From positions 1-40,094 of the forward strand of contig NZ_JACJTQ010000048.1 in assembly GCF_014698735.1 (NCBI RefSeq): DNA of 40,094 nt, written 5' to 3'. Numbering within the stretch: position 1 is the stretch's first letter; each line of letters opens with the position of its first letter. Origin of the DNA: Anabaena catenula FACHB-362 (GTDB lineage: Bacteria > Cyanobacteriota > Cyanobacteriia > Cyanobacteriales > Nostocaceae). Under the pieces are notes generated by a model. That model was not told where the DNA came from and did not search any database. It worked only from the letters and a program-made list of their open reading frames with translations. Of the stretch, positions 25,770 to 34,975 are shown piece by piece. Both the position numbers and the translations under genes were made by a program.

Positions 25770-26100
25770 ATGCCGACTCCTAGAGGAAAACTACCGCAAC
25801 TATCTGAAAGTCAAGCCAGCAAAACTGTCACCCTCAATGAAGCTTTTGCAATTCTTGAGGCTCTGACAGTTGGTGGCGTTTTATCAAGAACTTTAACTAC
25901 TCCCCCGGCTTCTCCTACAGAGGGAGATGTCTATAGTGCCATCTGGAGCAACTGGTGTTTGGGCTGGGAAAGCTACGAATGTAGCTCACTTCAGCAATGG
26001 AACTTGGCAGTTCTATGTTCCTAATACTGGCTGGCATCTATTCTCAATTCCCGATGCAAAGTTTTATCACTTCAATGGGAGTGCGTGGGTACTAGTATGA
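25770..26100 (+). pseudogene. DUF2793-like tail protein with a frameshift
   Basis: The first frame ends at 26024 after 84 codons, but from GDVY onward (about 25932) the protein is unlike any family. Reading one base later from 25936 gives VPSGATGVWAGK, FSNGTWQFYVP and FYHFNGSAWVLV, ending at 26098-26100. The combined product, EGDVY then VPSGATGVWAG, is the DUF2793 pattern, as in phage tail-associated proteins. About two bases (as in TAT ATT GTG) appear to be missing at about 25935. The next gene's ATG overlaps the shifted-frame stop (ATGA), which supports the second half as authentic. A sequencing error or programmed shift cannot be excluded. Confidence 0.7.
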
Positions 26101-26516
26101 TTATTCACAATTTCAGTAATACAGATATCCCCCACTCTGTCAAACACTATGGAGAGATATCTCATGTAGAGCCAACAGAGGAAGGCTACACCATTGAGCA
26201 GCAATTGGCGATGGGTAAGGTCACACAGTGGTCTCTGAAGGGTTCTGTGGCAGTTGTAGGTGACAGACAGGTCGTTAATAAGTTCATGCAGTCAGGGGTT
26301 ATCTATGCCCTCGTTCTACCTGAAGAACTCACTCGCCTTATAAAAGAGAGTGAGCAATTACATGAGTTATTAGCTGTTAAGAAGGCGGAGCAGGTATCAA
26401 TAGCAGCGTTAGCAGAACCAACATCTCCTGTAGAAGCAGCAGCCTCAGAGAAAGAGCCTTTACCTCCCAACACTTTTAGGAATAGTTCAATTGGCATTCT
26501 GCGGAGGTTTGCATAA
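26097..26516 (+). CDS. Hypothetical fibre-region protein
   Basis: A 139-residue protein starting MIIHNFSNTDIPHSVKHYGE. The ATG at 26097 overlaps the shifted-frame stop of the DUF2793-like gene and is preferred over a GTG at 26085. It has a beta-rich first half (VTQWSLKGSVAVVGD) and an acidic helical second half with a Pro-rich tail. The next gene starts directly at its stop (TAA ATG). No family is recognised; the place suggests an adsorption-apparatus or tail-fibre assembly protein. Confidence 0.65.
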   Translation: MIIHNFSNTDIPHSVKHYGEISHVEPTEEGYTIEQQLAMGKVTQWSLKGSVAVVGDRQVVNKFMQSGVIYALVLPEELTRLIKESEQLHELLAVKKAEQVSIAALAEPTSPVEAAASEKEPLPPNTFRNSSIGILRRFA

Positions 26517-27584
26517 ATGGTAACTTTTAGTCCACAGTTTGATACCCACACCTTAGACCTGGAACTCAAGAAAGGTGAGAGCGCACAGTTTGCTGTGGCT
26601 ATCTCTGACTATGACTTAGACCTGAGAGGGTGCTTGGTGTTTACAGAGATACGCCGTAGCTCTCCTGGGTACACGCAGATAGCTGGTTTTACTGGTTCTG
26701 TTAGTACATCAGGTAACACTATTACGATTAATCAATACCCTAAGACCCTTGACAAAGCCCAACTGCTTAGTCAGTTACCAGTCAGACAAGGTGATTTGAT
26801 TACTTTGGAGGGCAGTGGTATTAGCGGCTCAAAGGTCGTAGCTGTTACCGACTCCCAGATAATTGCTACAGGAACAGCTACCAGAACTATTAATGAAGGT
26901 CGGTTGCTAGTGCGATCGCTCTCACTAGCCAGCTTCACTGCTATACCTTATTCCCCCGTCATCACAGTCACTGCAACTGGTACTGCTGTTGTTGGCCAGG
27001 AGACAATCAACGTTTCTGGGGTGAGTAGAGATTTAGCTTCTGGTAGCATCTTAATCTTCAATGACTCTGGAACTCCTAAGATTGCGAGGTTAACAAGGCT
27101 GGCGGTTGCTAACGACACGATCATCTATGTCAGCCCACTAGAAGTAGAAATTACTGCAGCTAGTACCGCCGATATTGGGGCTACTACGGTCATTACCACA
27201 GCAGGTGCAGCTTTAGAAGCAACATCAATCTCAATAGACAGTCTTGGTGTTCCTATACCAGCAAACAGCTTACTAAGCTTTGCCACTCGCACAGCAGACG
27301 GTTGGGTATATGTGGGCAGCGCGGCACTAACTTCTTCTGTTTTGGCAGGAGTAACGAGCCTACCAGTTTCTGCCCTTACTACGGCAATACCAGAAGATGC
27401 AATTGCTTGGTTTGGAACACTACCCTTCAACAGTTTTTATCTAGCAATAGATCCAACGGACACGCAGTTTCTGGAGTCTGGAGACTATGGCTACGACGTA
27501 GTTGTTAGACAGTCCAACAACTTCACTTTGCGGGTTATGCAAGGAAATATTAAATTAACCGACCATTGGTCAGACGGAGTATAA
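26517..27584 (+). CDS. Beta-rich tail/baseplate protein, hypothetical
   Basis: A 355-residue Thr/Ser/Val-rich protein made of repeated beta units, for example TATGTAVVGQETINVSGVS and ALEATSISIDSLGVPIPANS. The opening, LDLELKKGESAQFAVAISDYDLDLRG, resembles the N-terminal domain of siphophage baseplate upper proteins. The repeats suggest stacked Ig-like or beta-sandwich domains, as in shaft or adaptor proteins. Start codon directly follows the previous stop. Function is inferred only. Confidence 0.6.
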   Translation: MVTFSPQFDTHTLDLELKKGESAQFAVAISDYDLDLRGCLVFTEIRRSSPGYTQIAGFTGSVSTSGNTITINQYPKTLDKAQLLSQLPVRQGDLITLEGSGISGSKVVAVTDSQIIATGTATRTINEGRLLVRSLSLASFTAIPYSPVITVTATGTAVVGQETINVSGVSRDLASGSILIFNDSGTPKIARLTRLAVANDTIIYVSPLEVEITAASTADIGATTVITTAGAALEATSISIDSLGVPIPANSLLSFATRTADGWVYVGSAALTSSVLAGVTSLPVSALTTAIPEDAIAWFGTLPFNSFYLAIDPTDTQFLESGDYGYDVVVRQSNNFTLRVMQGNIKLTDHWSDGV

Positions 27585-27588
27585 GAAA

Positions 27589-29392
27589 ATGGCAGATGTA
27601 ACGATAGGGCGCTCAGTACCTTTAGAACCAGGACAAAGACCAAAAGATTTGTCTCTATCAGTGGCATTAGCTAGTGACCACCCACCAGTGGCTACCTTTG
27701 ATGCGTTCGCTGGCAGCACAGAAATTGATAAAGATTTACTAGGTAATCCTAGATTTGGTACACCACAGTTGCTTTTTGCATCTGTGCGTCGTTATGGCAT
27801 CGATAGCAAGCTATGGGCACAACGAGTAGACTCCAACACCCAAGGTAAAATCTCGTTTGACTCTGCAAAGAGCGCGGCTAGACTGACTATTCAGAATGGT
27901 AACTTTGACCGCACTTATTCTTCTTTACAAACCAAAACTAACTTTGCTTACCAGCCAGGGCGGTCAATGGATTGCTCTTACGGTGTGCAGTGTAGTCGTG
28001 GAGCAGCAAACGATAACGTGGTTATTGAGTTTGGCGCTTTTGACAACTTTGATGGTTATGGGTTCAGAATCTTAAGAGAAGGTGGCAAAGATAAATTATT
28101 CGTCTTTCGACGCACCTCAAGTGGTGAGACAGGTGGTCTAACCCAGCGTGACAGCATCCCTTACTTAAATGGTCATAACGACCTTATGGATGCTAACGCC
28201 TATGAACAGATCATTGAGGTCGGCAACAGCACTGCCTCTGGTTATTCAGAACCTACCAATGGCAACAGGCTAGATGGCTCTCTGGATGGGGCTGTTGATG
28301 TCAACGGAAACCTAACATCGACTGGACATAAGCTTTCTTTGTTTGATGAAGATTTGTCCGCAACTAACCTAACGATGTTCCGTATCCGCTACTCTTGGTA
28401 CGGTGCTTCAGGTGCGGACTTTTGGGCTTTCGTGCCTTTAGACAAAACTCCTAAACCTGGGATACCTCGTTGGGTAAGAGTACAGAGTATACCTATTGGT
28501 GATAACTTACAGTTCCCATTACTTAAGAACCCTGACAAACCTTTAACCTTCAGAATCTACAGACGTGCGGACAGCACGGGTGCAGGTACAATCCCTAGCA
28601 CATCGGCGTTTTTAAGCACCTTTGGTACTTCCTTCTCTATTGATGCCGGCGATCCGAAGCCAATGGAGATTTATAGTGAAAGCTCTGGTAGCTTGACACT
28701 GAACTCTGCTAATAGCACGCCTGCCCTTGCTATACAGATCAAACCTTACATTACATCCTCAGCAGAGACTGTTACAGGAGTTTCAGCGGATACTCCTAAC
28801 CAACTCAGAGCTTTCCCTCTGACACTCTCAATTAACAGCAGCAGCCCTTGTAGTTTCAGCTTAGTTAAGAATCCTGTTGTAACCGGGGCAACCTTTCCCT
28901 TACCAGTGGCTGGAGATTTGAGTGCGGTAGCTAAAGCTTCTGTGCCAGGAACGATAACCCCTAATACAGGTAAAGTTGTTTCCACCTTCTACACTGGTCA
29001 AGAAGACGGTCAAAGTATAAAGCTAGATGAGATTTTTGCCTACAACCGGGAGTATTTAGCGCGGGAGGCACAAACAACTGCAGGTGTAGCAGGAGACAGT
29101 CTCTATGTTGTGGCTAAGAGTCTCACACCAACCTTGCTAATCAACTCCATAACATCAACCGGCACGGTAGCAACCGCCACAGTAACTAATGGTCACAGCC
29201 TAAAAACAGGTAGCGTCGTGACTATCGCTGGAGCGACCCCAAGCGGCTATAACGGCACTTTTACGGTTGATGCCCTTAACGCCACTCAATTCACTTACGC
29301 CGTTGCTAGTGGTCTAGCTAGTCCTGCCACTGGTAGTATCTCTGCTGATCTGAATGTAAGGGCAAGCGCTAGTTTAGTGTGGGGGCAGCAAT
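27589..29392 (+). CDS. Tail fibre protein 1
   Basis: A 601-residue beta-rich protein. The middle contains FDNFDGYGFRILREGGKDKL and MFRIRYSWYGASGADFWAFV, a module seen in virion structural proteins of cyanobacterial phages. The C-terminus has a small repeat domain, NGHSLKTGSVVTIAGATPSG, common in fibres. The stop overlaps the start of the next, related gene. Likely part of the receptor-binding apparatus. The coding region ends with TAA at 29392-29394. Confidence 0.65.
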
Positions 29393-29393
29393 A

Positions 29394-30998
29394 ATGTCCA
29401 AGATTCATCTACCAGAAGATGTAGGGGATTTGCCAAGCAAGCTTGGTGTGAAACCCTTAACTGGGAGCTTCAGCACTGCTATCTCGGAGCAGACCGCTGC
29501 TCCCACATTCCGTGTTCAAGCCCCGCAAGCTGGTGATACTGAAGTTGTAGTAGCTGACATCTCTGAAATCACTCAGGATGTGTTTGCGCTCAAGCGTAAA
29601 GTCAAAGCTGAGATGCTGTTCAGAAATACTTCCCGCTATGACATAGAACCTTCTCAATGGGGCTATGTTGCCTCCGATACAGCCGGGGGTGGGCTTGGGG
29701 AACAGTCGGTTATTTGGACTAATAGAAATAATGTTCGTGCGGTTTATCCAGGTAACGAGACTAGCATTCTGTTCTCCCCAGACAATTCAGCTATCGTATG
29801 TGAGTGTAAGCCTTTCCTCCCTGAGACTGGTGTACAACAGGCTCTGTTGTTCTCTAAGCGGGTATTCGCTCCTTCTGTAGCCGCACCCATCTTTATCACC
29901 GTAGCTGTAAAGATGTCTATTTCATCCAGCATCTATGTGATTAAAGAATGGGGTTGGTTTTCAGGTATAGCTGGCTATTTCTTCAGAATAAAAGCTGACG
30001 GGGGTGGAGATAACTTTTCTATTGTTAGGCGCTACAAGTTCGGTGGAGAGGTTATTGAGCAGGAGATACCCCGGTCTCAGTTTAATAGTGACAAACTAGA
30101 TGGAACAGGGCCAAGCCGACACACCCAGAACTTTACGAATGTGGGGATGTACGGAATTGAAGTTGGGTCAGGCTGCGGCTACTCAACTCGTTTCTGGGCT
30201 TACATCATGGAAGAGTGGGTAGTAATTCACTCGTTAGATACTGTGGCTGGTGGGTCACAACTCCCTGCCATTGATGAGCAGGCGCTGCCTCTCACCTTCT
30301 TAATCACTAATAGTCGGCAGACCGCTACTAGAGAAACCTTATTCAAATACGGGACTAGCGTAACTAGTATTGGTCAGTATGCTGGTGAGACTAGCCCTAA
30401 TGAGGTTAGCTCAACTAAGAAGGTAACAACTGCTAGAACTAGTGTTTTGTTGGGTATACGAAGCAAGAGTTTTATTGGAGACGTTATCAATAGCACAACG
30501 ACTCTGCCTGTTCGCTTACAAGGTGTCTCTGGCAGGCGGATGTCCCTATTCCTTCTGAGAAATCCAGAGCTAGACCCTAGCCTATCATGGACGAGTTTAG
30601 GGGATGTTAGCGGGACAGAATATAACCTGTCAAGAGTGCTGCCATTTACTGGTGGGCAGGTGTTGGCGCGAGTAGATTTACCTAGTGGGCAAGGAGGCGC
30701 TTTTAACCTCAATGACATATTCAGCCTACAGAGAACCTTTAGCACTACTCGCTACTCCAATGATGCTCAAATCCCAGGGGATTCGGGTCAACAATTCCCT
30801 GTTTCTCAGGATGAGATTTGGCTTTGTGCAAGCTTCAATGAATTTACTTCAGGGATGGCAGAGGAGTCGTTACCCTGGGATACTAGCAGCGCCCTAAAAA
30901 CAACGGTCAGTAGCAACGGCTCTGTCAATAACTTTATCACGTATAAAAACAGCGTACTTATTAACGTAAGCGCGAGTCTAATTATTTTGGAGATTTAA
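29394..30998 (+). CDS. Tail fibre protein 2, paralogue of the preceding gene
   Basis: A 534-residue protein (from the ATG at 29394 that overlaps the previous stop; a GTG 15 bases upstream is less likely). It shares the arrangement of fibre 1: a GYFFRIKADGGGDNFSIVRR unit, then VGMYGIEVGSGCGYSTRFWA in place of the SWYGASGADFWA unit, then a strand-rich C-terminus with similar QQFPVSQDE and LDP segments. The shared frame and adjacency point to duplication. It probably forms a hetero-fibre or an alternative receptor binder. Confidence 0.65.
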   Translation: MSKIHLPEDVGDLPSKLGVKPLTGSFSTAISEQTAAPTFRVQAPQAGDTEVVVADISEITQDVFALKRKVKAEMLFRNTSRYDIEPSQWGYVASDTAGGGLGEQSVIWTNRNNVRAVYPGNETSILFSPDNSAIVCECKPFLPETGVQQALLFSKRVFAPSVAAPIFITVAVKMSISSSIYVIKEWGWFSGIAGYFFRIKADGGGDNFSIVRRYKFGGEVIEQEIPRSQFNSDKLDGTGPSRHTQNFTNVGMYGIEVGSGCGYSTRFWAYIMEEWVVIHSLDTVAGGSQLPAIDEQALPLTFLITNSRQTATRETLFKYGTSVTSIGQYAGETSPNEVSSTKKVTTARTSVLLGIRSKSFIGDVINSTTTLPVRLQGVSGRRMSLFLLRNPELDPSLSWTSLGDVSGTEYNLSRVLPFTGGQVLARVDLPSGQGGAFNLNDIFSLQRTFSTTRYSNDAQIPGDSGQQFPVSQDEIWLCASFNEFTSGMAEESLPWDTSSALKTTVSSNGSVNNFITYKNSVLINVSASLIILEI

Positions 30999-31003
30999 AT
31001 AAA

Positions 31004-31861
31004 ATGCCAGGTTCCCAACTAACACCTGTTCTAACTGAACCGGTAGCTCCTCTGAGATTTACTAATGTGCCAGCCGCTAGTTTCAATACGACTACCGACA
31101 CAATAACTTTTAGCGAAAATCACAATTTTGTTACAGGCGGAGATTGCTGGTTTGGAGCTGGGTCAGGGACTTACCCCTTAACAAAAGGTGCGAGGTATTA
31201 TGCGATTGTGACGGGCGCGACAACTATAAAACTAGCCACAAGCTACGCGAATGCGATCGCAGGAACAGCTATAGATATAGCATCTATTCCTACAAATGAT
31301 ACTTCTAATTTCTATAAATACTATGGGTTTAATGCCACCGCTGGTGGTGTTGGCAATGGGGGAAGTAATAGACTACCCACGCTCTACCCGGCATACTGTC
31401 AGAGTCAAGCTATCTTTAACTCGGATTTGCCTACAGAGATAGACCTTACCGTTCCAAGCTACGCCGCAGACTATAGCAAGTTCCCCGCAATTACAGTCTC
31501 CCCGCTTTCCATACTTTTGGTAGAGCAAGGCGGTACAAGATGTTGGGGAGTCTCTCACATTGAAATATCAAGTGTCTCTAACGCTGCCTTTGTACTACTG
31601 AACGGAACTTTCACATCAGGAACAGAGCCTACAACAGTAGGAACAGCCGGACTTGGGATAGGCAGAAATGGTACTGGGTATAAGATTCGGTACAAAATCA
31701 CAAACACGCGAGTTATTGAGTGTTATGCAGCTGAGTTGACAGGAAACTACTCTCTAATATTCACAACCTCACAACTTGCTCCTAATGTCAGTATGAGGTT
31801 AATTATGGGCAGTACTTTCCCTTTTCTTAGAATTCAAGATTGTGTAATCAGGGCTGTTTAA
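31004..31861 (+). CDS. Tail fibre-associated protein
   Basis: A 285-residue beta-rich protein, Thr-, Ser- and Gly-rich. Residues about 20-90 contain HNFVTGGDCWFGAGSGTYPL, a module resembling the last domain of fibre 1 (HSLKTGSVV), suggesting shared ancestry. The rest has no motif. It lies six bases after fibre 2 and is likely co-expressed with it. Confidence 0.6.
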   Translation: MPGSQLTPVLTEPVAPLRFTNVPAASFNTTTDTITFSENHNFVTGGDCWFGAGSGTYPLTKGARYYAIVTGATTIKLATSYANAIAGTAIDIASIPTNDTSNFYKYYGFNATAGGVGNGGSNRLPTLYPAYCQSQAIFNSDLPTEIDLTVPSYAADYSKFPAITVSPLSILLVEQGGTRCWGVSHIEISSVSNAAFVLLNGTFTSGTEPTTVGTAGLGIGRNGTGYKIRYKITNTRVIECYAAELTGNYSLIFTTSQLAPNVSMRLIMGSTFPFLRIQDCVIRAV

Positions 31862-31862
31862 A

Positions 31863-32381
31863 ATGCAAACTTACGCTTACGCTTTACCTCAATCAGCGCC
31901 TTTCCCTTGGTCGGAAAATGATAGTTATCAAGCTCAATTAATAGCTTCCTACAGGGATGATTTTCTCTATGCCATTACTGGATTGGAATCAAGTTTCCTA
32001 GCAGATAATCCAGCAGCCACGACTTATTATGAAGCCAACTGGCAGCAGAACTCTTACCCCAATGCACCTGGGGATACACCACTAGAAAAATATCTTAATG
32101 GAGCAAGTGGAATTAGTATGAGCGACTCACCTAAATGGAATGACATTTTACCGGCTATCTCTCTAAGTCCTGTATTTGTTAAGTTTTTATCTACTAGCAA
32201 TAGTAATGCTTTCAGTGCTTTGCAAACGGTGGTGAACTACAGAAACCTAGACTTATTTAAAATGTTGGCTAAAGCTGTAATAGAGGGCATCCCAGGAGGG
32301 CTAACAAAAGGAGACATCCAAGAATTAGATTCTATTCTTCTTTCTACTAACTTTCCCCCAACCTCTGACATTTTACTTTAA
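31863..32381 (+). CDS. Hypothetical protein at end of fibre block
   Basis: A 172-residue protein, MQTYAYALPQSAPFPWSEND at the start, predominantly helical with aromatic residues in its first half. Three bases separate it from the preceding gene, so it belongs to the same transcript, and a terminator follows. Small proteins here may be fibre assembly chaperones, but no motif supports this. Confidence 0.6.
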   Translation: MQTYAYALPQSAPFPWSENDSYQAQLIASYRDDFLYAITGLESSFLADNPAATTYYEANWQQNSYPNAPGDTPLEKYLNGASGISMSDSPKWNDILPAISLSPVFVKFLSTSNSNAFSALQTVVNYRNLDLFKMLAKAVIEGIPGGLTKGDIQELDSILLSTNFPPTSDILL

Positions 32382-32403
32382 TCTTTTACAGACTAAATAA
32401 GGG

Positions 32404-32440
32404 AGGGGTGGCGAGTTTGCTGCCCCTTCTTTGTCTATTA
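32404..32440 (+). terminator. Terminator ending the fibre transcript
   Basis: AGGGGTGGC pairs with GCTGCCCCT (two wobble pairs) around GAGTTT, followed by a T-rich tail. It separates the fibre block from the terminase unit. A TACAAT at 32449-32454, 25 bp before the terminase small subunit, may be that unit's -10 box. Confidence 0.65.
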
Positions 32441-32478
32441 TTTCCAAGTACAATAGAACTAAGTATCAGTAAAGTATT

Positions 32479-32955
32479 ATGCAAACAGATTATATTGTGC
32501 CAGTAGAGGTTTTATCTGCGGCTATAGGAATAGATAAAAGTAGAATTTACCAACTGAAGAGAGACGGTATTTTACCAGAGCCTAAGAAAAGTGGTGAGTG
32601 GGATTTAATAAGCTGCGTCCAGAATTATCTCGCTTACAAGCTGCAATTCAACCAACAAACAAAGGATTCCTCACAGGCTGACTTGACAGCAGAAAAGACT
32701 CGTTTAACAAAAGCTCAAGCCGACGTTCAAGAGTTGTTAATAGCTGAGAAGAATGGAATTTTAATTAATGCAGATGAGGCGAAGCAAGGTTGGTCAAAGT
32801 TGGTAATGTCTTGTCGGTCAAAGTTGTTAGGATTGCCAACTCGACTAGCTTTTGAAGTGGCAGCAGAGTCTAACCCAACAGTCGTTCAGGAGTTATTAAC
32901 AGCGGCTGTCTATGAGGCACTGAGCGAGTTGGGAGGAGAAGATGACTGTATCTAG
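32479..32955 (+). CDS. Terminase small subunit
   Basis: A 158-residue protein that binds the packaging site and guides the large subunit. The N-terminus is a winged-helix/HTH (VEVLSAAIGIDKSRIYQLKR then DGILPEPKK), like lambda Nu1, and a helical region carries the charged coil TAEKTRLTKAQADVQELLI, also Nu1-like. It overlaps the large subunit gene by 14 bp. Its presence right before the large subunit and its size make the assignment good. Confidence 0.8.
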   Translation: MQTDYIVPVEVLSAAIGIDKSRIYQLKRDGILPEPKKSGEWDLISCVQNYLAYKLQFNQQTKDSSQADLTAEKTRLTKAQADVQELLIAEKNGILINADEAKQGWSKLVMSCRSKLLGLPTRLAFEVAAESNPTVVQELLTAAVYEALSELGGEDDCI

Positions 32956-34786
32956 CGTGCTAGACGAAGTTAGAAAGTTGTTCGCACCACCTCCAAGGTT
33001 GAAGGTAAGTGAATGGGCAGATACTTACAGGTTTTTATCACCAGAGAGTAGTGCAGAACCAGGTAGGTGGCGAACAAGCCGTGCTCCTTATCTGAAAGGT
33101 ATACTTGATGCCTTCAACGAGCCAGCTGCTGAGACTGTAGTTGTGATGTGTTCTTCACAGGTTGGTAAGACAGAAACTCTTGCTAATGTAGTTGGGTATT
33201 TTTCTAGTCAAGACCCGTCGCCAATGCTATTTTTAATGCCAACTTTGGAGATGGCTGAGGCATATAGCAAAGACAGGTTAGCTCCAATGATCAGGGATAG
33301 CCCAGCTTTATTTGAGATTATGGGCGACCGTCCTCGTGGGGAGAACACGCTTCTTCATAAGCAATTTCCGGGTGGTCACGTATCCTTGGCAGGTGCTAAC
33401 AGTCCGGCTTCTTTGGCTAGTAGACCTGTTAGGATTCTACTTGCTGATGAGGTAGACAGATTTCCATCTTCAGCAGGTGGTGAGGGCGACCCTGTTGGTT
33501 TAGCTAAAAAGCGTACCACTACCTTCTGGAACCGGAAGATCGGACTGGTATCCACACCCACCGTTAAAGACTCCAGCCGGATTGAGAAGGCTTTCCTAGA
33601 GTCTGATCAACGCCGTTACTTTGTGCCCTGTCCTCATTGTGGTGAGCATCAAGTATTAGTTTGGTCACAGGTTAAATGGCGACCTGAAGAGCCATCACGA
33701 GCTTGGTATGAGTGTGCCAAATGCAGCCGACCGATTGAGAACTCTGCTAAACAAAAGATGCTCAGAGAAGGTGAATGGAGAGCTACTGCGCCTTTCTCTG
33801 GTACTGCTGGCTTTCACTTAAGTGAGTTGTATTCGCCTTGGCGAAGTTTTGGTGATGTTGTTGTTGACTTCTTAAAAGCTAAGGATGACCCACAAAGATT
33901 ACGAGTATGGGTCAACACTTCTCTCGGCGAAACATGGGAAGAGCAGCAAGGTCAAACACTGGACTTTGAACAGTTAGCTGCCCGCGCTGAAGATTACCCC
34001 CAATGTTTCATACCTAAAGGTGGTTTATTACTCACAGCAGGCGTTGACGTGCAGCAAGACAGACTGGCAGTAACTATCAAGGCTTGGGGTAGAGCTGAGG
34101 AGAGCTGGCTGGTTTATTGGGGTGAGCTCTTTGGTGACACATCCCAACCTGAAGTATGGACACAGTTGGATGATCTACTTTCTTTGAAGTTTGAGCATGA
34201 ACTTGGCGTAGAGTTGTCAGTCAGTGTCGCTGCTATTGACAGCGGCTTCAGACCACAGAATGTCTACCAGTTCTGTAGAGCACGACACAGCTTCAAGACT
34301 CTGGCTTGTAAAGGCAGCGGCACACCTGGTAAAGCTGTACTATCCAGACCAACTCTTCAAGATGTCAACTTTAGAGGCAAGACAATCAAAGGTGGCATCA
34401 AGTTGTTCACAGTTGGTACAGATGTTGCGAAGTCACTAATCTACTCAAGATTACAGTTAGTGGAGGGTCAGCAAGGCTATATGCACTTTCCTCAAGGACT
34501 AACTGAAGATTACTATGCCCAACTAACTGCTGAGAAATGTGTCACTAAGTTCGTGCAGGGGCAGCCTACCCACCAATGGGTCAAAGTCAGAGCAAGGAAC
34601 GAGGCTTTGGACTGTGAGGTGCTGAGTTATGCGTCGGCTATAGCTAATGGCTTACCAACAATGAACTGGGACAAGCTTGAACGTCAGCTATTTCCATCAA
34701 CAACAGTAGAGGAAACCAAACCCAAAGTTACCAAACCCAAAGGTAGTATTAAGGACGCAGGTAGAGGCTTTGCAACCAACTGGTGA
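32942..34786 (+). CDS. Terminase large subunit, lambda gpA type
   Basis: A 614-residue DNA-packaging motor and nuclease of the gpA family. Walker A is CSSQVGKTE (K76) and Walker B is RILLADEVDRFP (D169, E170). A CPHCGEH ... CAKC pair suggests a zinc-binding site (about 224-265). The nuclease domain begins around GVDVQQDRLAVTIKAWG, whose first Asp is a metal ligand in relatives. gpA-type terminases usually cut at cos sites. The ATG lies 14 bases before the small subunit stop. The gene lies downstream of the tail fibres, unlike in lambda. Confidence 0.92.
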   Translation: MTVSSVLDEVRKLFAPPPRLKVSEWADTYRFLSPESSAEPGRWRTSRAPYLKGILDAFNEPAAETVVVMCSSQVGKTETLANVVGYFSSQDPSPMLFLMPTLEMAEAYSKDRLAPMIRDSPALFEIMGDRPRGENTLLHKQFPGGHVSLAGANSPASLASRPVRILLADEVDRFPSSAGGEGDPVGLAKKRTTTFWNRKIGLVSTPTVKDSSRIEKAFLESDQRRYFVPCPHCGEHQVLVWSQVKWRPEEPSRAWYECAKCSRPIENSAKQKMLREGEWRATAPFSGTAGFHLSELYSPWRSFGDVVVDFLKAKDDPQRLRVWVNTSLGETWEEQQGQTLDFEQLAARAEDYPQCFIPKGGLLLTAGVDVQQDRLAVTIKAWGRAEESWLVYWGELFGDTSQPEVWTQLDDLLSLKFEHELGVELSVSVAAIDSGFRPQNVYQFCRARHSFKTLACKGSGTPGKAVLSRPTLQDVNFRGKTIKGGIKLFTVGTDVAKSLIYSRLQLVEGQQGYMHFPQGLTEDYYAQLTAEKCVTKFVQGQPTHQWVKVRARNEALDCEVLSYASAIANGLPTMNWDKLERQLFPSTTVEETKPKVTKPKGSIKDAGRGFATNW

Positions 34787-34975
34787 TGAGAAAGTAAGAC
34801 AGAGAAGGAGTTTAGGGGGTGGGGGGGTGCAAAGGTACTTAGGAAATACTGGTATAATGCGGGTCGCGTAGCCGCAAGCTATCCCTGAGTCAAAACTTTC
34901 ACAAACCCATACCTACTACCATACGCTTAAGAGAATTGTACAGAAAAGCTTATACAACAAAGGATTCAGCATATT
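34787..34975 (+). promoter_or_regulatory. Intergenic region with extended -10 promoter
   Basis: TGGTATAAT (34850-34858) is an extended -10 box (TGnTATAAT), so transcription of the next gene can start here. It is preceded by a G-rich run (TTTAGGGGGTGGGGGGGTG). CGGGTCGCGTAGCCGCAAGC just downstream is a repeat common in cyanobacteria and forms a hairpin. No terminator is obvious for the terminase transcript, so it may read through. Confidence 0.5.

Noticed and set aside
26085-26100. GTG start for the gene at 26097
   Set aside because: The ATG at 26097 overlaps the upstream stop as ATGA, which is the usual coupling in this operon.
30374-30745. 123-codon minus-strand frame within fibre 2
   Set aside because: Antisense shadow of an intact fibre gene, with no ribosome site or motif.
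34850-34890. cos or packaging site near the terminase, suggested by the G-rich run and hairpin
   Set aside because: No repeated terminase binding boxes or known cos consensus could be seen; kept only as a promoter and cyanobacterial repeat.
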